Made by a program: the position numbers and the translations under genes. Under the pieces are notes generated by a model that ran no database searches, was not told the DNA's origin, and saw only the letters and a list, made by a program, of their open reading frames with translations. A stretch of DNA of 9,120 nt from Prevotella sp. (GTDB lineage Bacteria; Bacteroidota; Bacteroidia; Bacteroidales; Bacteroidaceae): positions 1 through 9,120 of the forward strand of contig JAIJUV010000097.1 in the NCBI GenBank assembly GCA_022732315.1. The letters run 5' to 3'. The stretch's first letter is position 1, and every line of letters begins with the position of its first letter. Below are positions 1 to 5,263 of this stretch, in pieces.

Positions 1-3
1 AGG

Positions 4-69
4 CGCCCTGTAAGGGCAAAAGCTTTGTAAATTGCCTGATTCTTTTGAAGCTTTTGCCCTTACAGGGCG
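4..69. repeat. Long inverted repeat of a REP-like cluster
   Basis: Positions 4-25 and 48-69 are a perfect 22-bp inverted repeat around a 22-nt loop. Each arm contains the short palindrome GCCCT-GTA-AGGGC (5-17; its complement at 57-69 side) followed by AAAAGCTT. Transcribed from either strand this would form a strong hairpin. It reads as two copies of one palindromic unit placed head to head, as in BIME-type arrangements of REP elements. The first nine bases of the window equal the last nine (9112-9120), so the left cluster probably continues beyond the window in the same modular pattern. No transposase is present here; any link to a REP-associated tyrosine transposase elsewhere in the genome is inference. 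Confidence 0.8.
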
Positions 70-89
70 ACAAACTTGCGTCCATGATT

Positions 90-158
90 ACCCAGGGCGT
101 TGCCCTGGGCTAGGAGCTTCTGCCCTTTCAGGGCGTGTGGAGCTCACTAGCGAAACTT
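90..158 (-). repeat. REP-like palindromic element, left copy
   Basis: This block contains two palindromes, CCCAGGGC-GTT-GCCCTGGG (91-109) and GCCCT-TTC-AGGGC (122-134), separated by 12 nt. Positions 90-143 are perfectly identical to the reverse complement of 9042-9095 (54 of 54 bases). The match resumes at 151-158 (CGAAACTT) after a 7-nt stretch with three differences, giving 66 of 69 identical by hand alignment. The element is intergenic and lies 64 nt before the antirepressor start. Strand is assigned relative to the right copy, which is taken as plus. The conserved palindromes with a diverged linker suggest a dispersed intergenic element rather than an insertion sequence; its function is unknown. 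Confidence 0.85.
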
Positions 159-222
159 GAGTAATTGAAAGTTTAGAATTTATTTTTAATTTCTTATTTT
201 TAATCTCTTATTTTTTGTTTTT

Positions 223-1215
223 ATGATAAAGAAATCTATTGGTAGAAATGCAAAGGCGAAGTGTGAGAAAATGATGGCAGCAGATGTTGTCGTGTTTGAG
301 AATCCGGAATTCGGAAAGGTTCGTACCTTGACGGATAAGCAGGGGGAGCCATGGTTTTGTGGCAAGGATCTCTGCGATGTGCTCGGATATAAGCGTCCGG
401 ATCATGCTGTGAATCAGCACGTTGATGATGTTGACGTCCTGAAATGGTACGTTAACGTTGAGGGTTGTTTACGCAAGGATGGCACACGTTCAAATCCTCG
501 CCGACTGGTGACTTTCGTGAACGAGAGCGGATTCTATGCCCTGCTTTTCTGTTCTAAGTTGCCGGCGGGAAGAAAGTTCAAGCGCTGGGTTACCGCCGAG
601 GTGCTGCCGCAGATTCGCAAGAATGGCTGCTATCAGCTGCAGCAGGACTTAGAAATGAAGGAGAAGCTGATTGGCGAGAAAGAGAAGCTGATAGGTGAGC
701 AGACTCAGGACATTGCTTTGAAGCAGAAGCTGATAGGCGAGCAGGATGTGGAAATCCGACGTTTGAACGACGTGGTGGGTGACCAGGTGGTGCGTCTTGT
801 CAAGGGCAGCGAGAATATCCTCACCCTTGAGCGCCAGGTGGACGATCTCTTGCCGAAAGCGCTTTACAGCGACAATGTGCTGGATTCCATCTCCTGTTAC
901 ACCACCACGCAGGTGGCGAAGGAGCTGGGCATCACCGCTCAGGAATTGAACCGTTCGCTCTGTGCCCTGCACATTCAGTATTACCAGAGCGGTCAGTATA
1001 TGCTTTATGCCGAGTACGCCCACAAGGGGCTGGCGAAGAGCCGCACGCATTTCAAGTCGTATATGGCGCCTGCGAGTGATGGCAGGAGCGAGAAGGTGGG
1101 CAGGGTGAATACCCACACCTATCTGGTATGGACGGAGAAGGGCCGCAAGTTCATCCACGACCTCGCCCATCGTTTCTGGGAACTCGCCGAACTGTATGAG
1201 GTGAAGAATCTCTAA
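223..1215 (+). CDS. Phage antirepressor-like protein: BRO-N domain, coiled coil, KilAC domain
   Basis: This 330-residue protein has the two-domain plan of phage antirepressors. Residues about 22-138 resemble the BRO-N DNA-binding domain, with PWFCGKDLCDVLGYKRPDHAV and the NESGFYALLFCSKLP / KFKRWVTAEVLPQIRKNG segments typical of the family. Residues about 139-208 are charged and heptad-like, probably a coiled coil, with KLIGE repeated at residues 148, 155 and 169. Residues about 213-318 match the KilAC/ANT domain, including YTTTQVAKELGITAQELNRS, QYMLYAEYAHKGLAKSRT and HTYLVWTEKGRKFIHDL. In phages such proteins relieve repression or regulate transcription; the role of chromosomal copies is mostly unknown. 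There are no integrase, repressor or structural phage genes nearby, so it is an orphan. The start at 223 follows T-rich DNA without a Shine-Dalgarno sequence; Met17 or Met18 (271, 274) are possible alternatives because the BRO-N fold begins after them. Family assignment is firm, function is not. Confidence 0.88.
   Translation: MIKKSIGRNAKAKCEKMMAADVVVFENPEFGKVRTLTDKQGEPWFCGKDLCDVLGYKRPDHAVNQHVDDVDVLKWYVNVEGCLRKDGTRSNPRRLVTFVNESGFYALLFCSKLPAGRKFKRWVTAEVLPQIRKNGCYQLQQDLEMKEKLIGEKEKLIGEQTQDIALKQKLIGEQDVEIRRLNDVVGDQVVRLVKGSENILTLERQVDDLLPKALYSDNVLDSISCYTTTQVAKELGITAQELNRSLCALHIQYYQSGQYMLYAEYAHKGLAKSRTHFKSYMAPASDGRSEKVGRVNTHTYLVWTEKGRKFIHDLAHRFWELAELYEVKNL
661..744 (+). repeat. 21-bp tandem repeat encoding coiled-coil heptads
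   Basis: Four consecutive 21-bp units lie in the antirepressor gene: 661-681, 682-702, 703-723 (degenerate) and 724-744. Units 1, 2 and 4 share the core AGAAGCTGAT(T/A)GG(C/T)GAG and encode (E/Q)KLIGE followed by K or Q and one more residue. Because 21 bp is exactly one heptad, unit gain or loss would lengthen or shorten the predicted coiled coil without breaking frame or helix register. Confidence 0.8.
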
Positions 1216-1218
1216 CCC

Positions 1219-1242
1219 CTTCATCCTAAAACAAGGATGAAG
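1219..1242 (+). other. Hairpin directly after the antirepressor stop codon
   Basis: CTTCATCCT (1219-1227) and AGGATGAAG (1234-1242) form a perfect 9-bp stem around the loop AAAACA, beginning 4 nt after the stop codon at 1213-1215. There is no T-run after it; the following sequence is purine-rich. It is therefore a weak terminator by itself but could protect the 3' end or act with the stronger hairpin 18 nt downstream. Confidence 0.5.
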
Positions 1243-1260
1243 AAAGGAAGAAAACAATAA

Positions 1261-1301
1261 AAATGCCGATAGTTCTGAAACATCAGAAACTATCGGCATT
1301 T
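1261..1301. terminator. Bidirectional intrinsic terminator between convergent genes
   Basis: AAATGCCGATAGTT (1261-1274) pairs perfectly with AACTATCGGCATTT (1288-1301). The stem extends inward by CTGA/TCAG with a single bulged A at 1287 and an AACA loop. On the plus strand the stem runs into TTTTCTATATATA; on the minus strand it is followed by TTTTTATTGTTTT. The hairpin lies 45 nt after the antirepressor stop and 22 nt after the stop of the GH125 gene arriving from the other side, so it fits termination of both transcripts. Confidence 0.88.
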
Positions 1302-1323
1302 TCTATATATATAATAAGGTGTA

Positions 1324-2808
1324 TTATAAGTTGTTCAGCAAGTCGGCCTTGCCATCGTTGATCAACTTAATCACCAATTCTCCGAACAGCGTGTTCTGCC
1401 ATGCAAACCATGGACGGGTGAACTTCGAAGCATCATCCTTGTGGAATGACTCGTGGATGAAGCCCATGCCTGCATCCGTGTTCAGCAACATCTTCATGCA
1501 GAAACGAATCTCGTCGTCGCTCTGGGCTGTGAAACACTTCATCATGATAGACATAGGCCATGGCATGTCGTATCCGATGTGAGGACCACCGATGCCCTCG
1601 CCAGCCTTGCCACGGAAGAAACAAGGATTGTCTTCGCTCCAAACAAAACGGCGGGTGTTCTGATAGATAGGGTCGTTCATCGGAACATCACCCATATAGC
1701 CCATACCCAACAAGGATGGCACGTTGGAATCGTCCATCAGAAGCTGGTTGCCGAAACCATCAACCTCGTAGGCGTAAATCTTGCCGTACTTAGGATGGTT
1801 GTAGATAGCATACTTCTGCAAGGCTGCCTGCACCTCATCGGCAAGACTGCTGCAATCCTTGGCAATCTTCAGAGCCGCTTCCTTCTTTGCCGCATCCTTC
1901 GCTGCCACATGCTTCAGAATCTCGGCTGCCTTGTTCATGGAAGATACTGCCATGAAATTAGAAGGAATCAGGAATGGAAGTATCGTGGCATCATCCGATG
2001 GGCGGAACATGGAGGCAATCAGGCCCACTGGCTTCACCGGAGCACCGAAACCGTCCCAGCCGATGGTATCGAAGGCACGGTCGGAAACACGGGTAAAGTG
2101 ATATGCCTTGGCTGTTACCTTGCGCTGCTGCTCGTGGAAGGTCTTCAGAATGTTCTCCACAGCCTTCATCCATACTTCGCCGAAGATGGAGTCATCGCCT
2201 GTCACCTTCCAGTACTCGTAAGCCAGGCGGATAGGGTAGCAGAAGGAGTCAATCTCATACTTGCGCTCGAATACATCCGGCTGCATCTTGGTGCGGTCTT
2301 TCACCCATCCGGCACCCGTAGGACCATCGTTGAAGGCATTGGCGTAGCGGTCGATGTTGATGCACTTCAGCTGGCGCAGAATCACGCCCCTCAGCATCTT
2401 CTTCAGCTTCTCGTCCTTGTTGGCAAGGGCTACGTAAGGCCATACCTGCGCACCTGAGTCGCGGAGCCACATGGCTGGAATATCGCCTGTATATACAAAT
2501 GTATCGTCGTCACCATTCTCGAGCACACGGTAGTGAACGGTGCTCTCCAGGGTGTTAGGATAGCAGTTGGCAAACATCCAAGCCAACTTCGGGTTCTTCT
2601 TCAGGAGTTTCTGTACTTCCTTGATCTTCTTCTCCACGGCGGTGGAGGTGAAGAGGCGGTCCTCCACTGGCGGACGCTTGGATTCGTACTTGCCATCCAC
2701 CGGTGTCACCACCTTGGTATAGCGTGCGTGTACATCCACCTTGGCGTTCTCCTGAGCCATCGCTGTCATGGAGGCAAGAAGAGCCATTGCTAAAATAGTC
2801 TTTCTCAT
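1324..2808 (-). CDS. GH125 exo-alpha-1,6-mannosidase, secreted
   Basis: This 494-residue protein belongs to glycoside hydrolase family 125 (former DUF1237), metal-independent inverting enzymes that remove non-reducing alpha-1,6-linked mannose. Recognisable family blocks are TGDIPAMWLRDSGAQVWPY (residues 107-125), YEIDSFCYPIRLAYEYWK (184-201), MFRPSDDATILPFLIPSNF (267-285), DDSNVPSLLGMGY (359-371), GGPHIGYDMPWP (407-418) and HESFHKDDASKFTRPWFAW (452-470). I did not assign the catalytic acid and base by residue. The N-terminus, MRKTILAMALLASMTAMA followed by QE, looks like a type I signal peptide without a lipobox, indicating the periplasm. The length suits the family and no truncation is visible. 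Its start codon lies 29 nt after the GH92 stop on the same strand, so the two genes are very likely cotranscribed with GH92 first. The leader AAAGATAAGAAA before the ATG is purine-rich but has no strong Shine-Dalgarno. The substrate, N-glycan or fungal mannan, is inferred from family and neighbour. Confidence 0.93.
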   Translation of the reverse strand: MRKTILAMALLASMTAMAQENAKVDVHARYTKVVTPVDGKYESKRPPVEDRLFTSTAVEKKIKEVQKLLKKNPKLAWMFANCYPNTLESTVHYRVLENGDDDTFVYTGDIPAMWLRDSGAQVWPYVALANKDEKLKKMLRGVILRQLKCINIDRYANAFNDGPTGAGWVKDRTKMQPDVFERKYEIDSFCYPIRLAYEYWKVTGDDSIFGEVWMKAVENILKTFHEQQRKVTAKAYHFTRVSDRAFDTIGWDGFGAPVKPVGLIASMFRPSDDATILPFLIPSNFMAVSSMNKAAEILKHVAAKDAAKKEAALKIAKDCSSLADEVQAALQKYAIYNHPKYGKIYAYEVDGFGNQLLMDDSNVPSLLGMGYMGDVPMNDPIYQNTRRFVWSEDNPCFFRGKAGEGIGGPHIGYDMPWPMSIMMKCFTAQSDDEIRFCMKMLLNTDAGMGFIHESFHKDDASKFTRPWFAWQNTLFGELVIKLINDGKADLLNNL

Positions 2809-2837
2809 TTTCTTATCTTTTTGTTAGTTAGTTTATA

Positions 2838-5015
2838 TTATGGACGGTCGGCAGGACGGGTGCCCCACTTGGATGGCTGGTTGCCCATCTGTATTTCCAG
2901 GGTGCCGCCCTTCATGATGTCGTTATACATGATGTACGACTTGGTGTATGGCTTGCCGTTGAGCTTGATGTGCTGGATATACATGTTCTCCTTGCTGTTG
3001 TCCCTGCAGATGATGCTGAAGGTCTTGCCCTTGCCCACGTTTACCGATGCCTTGTCGAAGATAGGACTGCCGATGATGTACTTGCCGCCGGCTGGCTCTA
3101 CCTGATAAAGACCCATGGATGAAAGCACATACCATGCCGACATCTGGCCTACGTCCTCGTTGCCGCTCAATCCGTCGAAATCGTCCTTATACATCTCGTT
3201 CATGGTCTGGCGCAGCAGACGGGCTCCCTTCCAAGGCTGGCCCACATAGTTGTACATGTAGAGCACGTGATGGCTAGGCTCGTTGCCGTGGGCATACTGG
3301 CCGATGAGTCCTGAGATGTCGGGAGATGCATTGTCGCCCATGCTGCCGGTGACGATGAAGAGCGAATCGAGCTTGGTGACAAACTTCTGTTCGTTGCCGA
3401 AGAGCTTCACGAGTCCGTGAACATCGTGTGGCACCAGCCAGGTGTATTGCCATGCATTTCCCTCGGTGTAGTCGTCGTCACGATGCTCGGCAGCGAATGG
3501 GTTGAATGGGGTGCGGAACTTGCCGTCGGAACCGATGCCGCGCATGAATCCGGTTTCCTTGTCGAAGTATGTGCTGTAAGATTTAGCTCTCTTCTCGAAA
3601 TACTTGGCGTCTGCCTTCTTGCCCAGCATGCGCGCCACCTTAGCCACGCAGGCATCAGCCAGGGCATATTCCAGACCCTTTGCCACGGTTTCCTTGGTCT
3701 TCTCCTTGTCGTAAGGCAGATAGCCGTATTTCTTGAGCAGCCCCAGACCGCGGTCTTCTCTCAACGCCGACTGCTTCATTGCCTCGTAAGCGCCTTCCTT
3801 ATCCTGCACGTAGCCCTTCAATACCATGTCGGCAAGCACAGGGATGCCTGGGTTGCCCACCATGCAGTTGGTTTCGTTACCCATCAGATGCCATACCGGC
3901 AACTGACCCTGCTGGCGATAGATATTGATGAAAGTACTTGCCATGTCTGGAAGCATATCGGTGTGGATCATCGTCATCAGCGGATGAGCCGCACGATAGG
4001 TATCCCAGAGCGAGAGGGTGGTGTAGTTGGTGAAGTTGCCATCGTATACCTTGCCGTCGGCACCGCGATACTGTCCGTTGACATCCGAGAATACGGATGG
4101 AGCGGTCATGGTGTGATACATCGCCGTGTAGAAGATGCGGCGTGATGCGGAGTCGGTGGTCTCGATGTTCACCTTGTTCAGTTCCCTGTTCCAGGCTTTG
4201 TCGGCATCAGCCACCACCTGGCGGAAATCCCAGCCCGGAATCTCCTTCTTCAGGTTCAGTTGGGCGTTCTCGGCACTTACGGCCGACATGCCCGTCTTTA
4301 CCATCAAAGGCTTGGTAACATCTGCTGCCGTAATCAGCCATCTTCCGGTGCCTAATGGCTTGACGGTGACTGGCTGCGAGAATTCGGCGAAGAAGAATGC
4401 CTTCTGGTCGTTGGCCCAACCCTTGGAGAAGCGGTGGCCTGCCAGGGTGGTAGAGGTAATCTTGTCTACGTTGTAATCCTTTGCCGCATCCCATCCGATG
4501 CCCTGCTTCAGGTCGAGCACCAGCTGTGCCTGCTGGGCATCTGCCCCGAAGGTATAGCGCTGGAATCCGGCACGCTGGGTGGCTGTGAGCTCTACCCACA
4601 CGTTGGGCTGCTGCAGTTTCACGGCGTAGTAGCCCGGGCGCACATTCTCGTTGGCATGACTGAAGAGGATTTCCTTCTGGCTGGCATCGGTTACGGGCAG
4701 GAAAGCCACGTCGCCCAGGTCGCCGATACCGGTACCGCTGAGGTGCTGATGGCCGAATCCGATGAGCACGGAGTCGGAATGGTGATAGCCCGAGCACCAG
4801 TCCCAGCCACGTGATGGCTCAGTAGGGCCCAGCTGCACATATCCGAACGGAACATTGGCTCCGAGGAATACGTGACCGTGACCACCCGTTCCGATTCTTG
4901 GATTTACAAACTGGGTGAGATTGCTCAACTTAGCCTGTTGAGCGAAGGATGCCTGAGTGAAGCCACCGGCTATCACGCAAGTCATCATCAATAGATTTAT
5001 CAGTTTCTTTCTCAT
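2838..5015 (-). CDS. GH92 calcium-dependent alpha-mannosidase, secreted
   Basis: This 725-residue protein is a full-length glycoside hydrolase family 92 enzyme; the family contains exo-acting, Ca2+-dependent, inverting alpha-mannosidases, mostly alpha-1,2 or alpha-1,3 specific. The N-terminal beta-sandwich carries NPRIGTGGHGHVFLGANVPF (38-57), GWDWCSGYHHSD (70-81) and FGHQHLSGTGIGDLGDVAF (87-105). The catalytic (alpha/alpha)6 domain carries LSLWDTYRAAHPL (334-346), PVWHLMGNETNCMVGNPG (373-390), YTEGNAWQYTWLVPHD (516-531), GNEPSHH (577-583) and GLSGNEDVGQMSAWYVLSSMG (615-635). Acidic residues E518, E579 and D621 lie in the conserved catalytic-domain motifs and are active-site candidates; I did not assign roles. 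A type I signal peptide, probably cut after SFA (residue 25), indicates the periplasm; Cys13 is not in a convincing lipobox. It is the first gene of a two-gene operon with the GH125 gene. Linkage specificity cannot be read with confidence; alpha-1,2 is the commonest in the family. Confidence 0.94.
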   Translation of the reverse strand: MRKKLINLLMMTCVIAGGFTQASFAQQAKLSNLTQFVNPRIGTGGHGHVFLGANVPFGYVQLGPTEPSRGWDWCSGYHHSDSVLIGFGHQHLSGTGIGDLGDVAFLPVTDASQKEILFSHANENVRPGYYAVKLQQPNVWVELTATQRAGFQRYTFGADAQQAQLVLDLKQGIGWDAAKDYNVDKITSTTLAGHRFSKGWANDQKAFFFAEFSQPVTVKPLGTGRWLITAADVTKPLMVKTGMSAVSAENAQLNLKKEIPGWDFRQVVADADKAWNRELNKVNIETTDSASRRIFYTAMYHTMTAPSVFSDVNGQYRGADGKVYDGNFTNYTTLSLWDTYRAAHPLMTMIHTDMLPDMASTFINIYRQQGQLPVWHLMGNETNCMVGNPGIPVLADMVLKGYVQDKEGAYEAMKQSALREDRGLGLLKKYGYLPYDKEKTKETVAKGLEYALADACVAKVARMLGKKADAKYFEKRAKSYSTYFDKETGFMRGIGSDGKFRTPFNPFAAEHRDDDYTEGNAWQYTWLVPHDVHGLVKLFGNEQKFVTKLDSLFIVTGSMGDNASPDISGLIGQYAHGNEPSHHVLYMYNYVGQPWKGARLLRQTMNEMYKDDFDGLSGNEDVGQMSAWYVLSSMGLYQVEPAGGKYIIGSPIFDKASVNVGKGKTFSIICRDNSKENMYIQHIKLNGKPYTKSYIMYNDIMKGGTLEIQMGNQPSKWGTRPADRP

Positions 5016-5045
5016 ATTGTTTTAACGTGTATTGTTTTAAACGTG
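5016..5045 (-). repeat. Imperfect 15-bp tandem repeat in the GH92 leader
   Basis: ATTGTTTTAACGTG (5016-5029) is followed after one base by ATTGTTTTAAACGTG (5031-5045), identical except for one extra A. Read on the coding strand it gives CACGTTTAAAACAAT then CACGTTAAAACAAT immediately before the GH92 ATG. This places two A-rich, unstructured copies in the ribosome-binding region. It may be a slippage duplication that improves initiation, or a protein- or RNA-binding site. Confidence 0.65.
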
Positions 5046-5047
5046 CA

Positions 5048-5074
5048 AACTATAGTTCTTGTAAACTATTAGTT
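5048..5074. promoter_or_regulatory. Pair of AACTAT(T)AGTT dyads upstream of the mannosidase operon
   Basis: AACTATAGTT (5048-5057) is a perfect 10-bp palindrome and AACTATTAGTT (5064-5074) is the same dyad with one central base added. Their starts are 16 bp apart, roughly one and a half helical turns. They lie between the predicted promoter (5116-5147) and the GH92 start, so in DNA they could bind a dimeric regulator and in RNA could form small hairpins. A/T-rich composition makes chance dyads possible, hence the modest confidence. Confidence 0.4.
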
Positions 5075-5115
5075 ATGAATAATTGATATTGAATTTCGTT
5101 ATATTTTGATTGATG

Positions 5116-5147
5116 CAAAGATAAGAAAAAAAAATGTGAATGCCAAA
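5116..5147 (-). promoter_or_regulatory. Predicted Bacteroidetes-type promoter of the GH92-GH125 operon
   Basis: On the minus strand TATCTTTG (5123 down to 5116) matches the Bacteroidetes -7 consensus TAnnTTTG exactly, and TTTG (5147 down to 5144) lies 20 nt upstream at the -33 position. Transcription would start near 5109, giving a leader of roughly 90-95 nt. No alternative with both boxes at this spacing was found closer to the gene. Confidence 0.65.
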
Positions 5148-5178
5148 TTTTCCTTTAAAAATTGATGATTCCGATTAA

Positions 5179-5214
5179 AAAAGGTGTTGCTTTCCTAGGA
5201 ATGCAACACCTTTT
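5179..5214 (-). terminator. Intrinsic terminator of the AAA/PD-DEXK gene
   Basis: AAAAGGTGTTGC (5179-5190) pairs perfectly with GCAACACCTTTT (5203-5214). The 12-nt loop contains the palindrome TTCCTAGGAA (5192-5201), so the stem can be extended after a T-T mismatch. On the minus strand the hairpin lies 49 nt after the stop codon at 5264-5266 and is followed by a run of six T (5182 down to 5177 on plus as A). It separates this gene from the mannosidase promoter just downstream. Confidence 0.85.
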
Positions 5215-5263
5215 GGGGCTATTTTAGCCTTGTTCTTATAGTTTTTTATGCCTTTTATGTCTT

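Noticed and set aside
1..143. Possible CRISPR array or insertion-sequence terminal repeat
   Set aside because: The repeats are palindromic units in alternating orientation with different linkers, not regularly spaced direct repeats. There is no cas gene and no transposase in the interval, so REP-like is the better description.
208..420. 70-codon minus-strand open frame at the start of the antirepressor gene
   Set aside because: Antisense to the BRO-N coding region and has no supporting motif.
649..1299. 216-codon minus-strand open frame opposite the antirepressor gene
   Set aside because: Covers the coiled-coil and KilAC coding region and runs through the bidirectional terminator; no plausible protein features.
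1453..2457. 334-codon plus-strand open frame opposite the GH125 gene
   Set aside because: It is antisense to a clear GH125 gene, its translation is rich in His/Leu/Val without domain character, and it has no leader. It is a by-product of codon use on the other strand.
3417..4145. 242-codon plus-strand open frame opposite GH92
   Set aside because: Lies wholly within the conserved GH92 catalytic region on the other strand and shows no recognisable domain.
4977..5015. Lipoprotein signal in GH92 because of Cys13
   Set aside because: The residues before the cysteine (LMMT) do not fit a lipobox, and a better type I cleavage site follows SFA near residue 25.
5049..5057. Second minus-strand promoter, TATAGTTTG, close to GH92
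   Set aside because: It has three instead of two bases between TA and TTTG, and no TTTG was found at the -33 distance; the 5116-5147 pair fits better.
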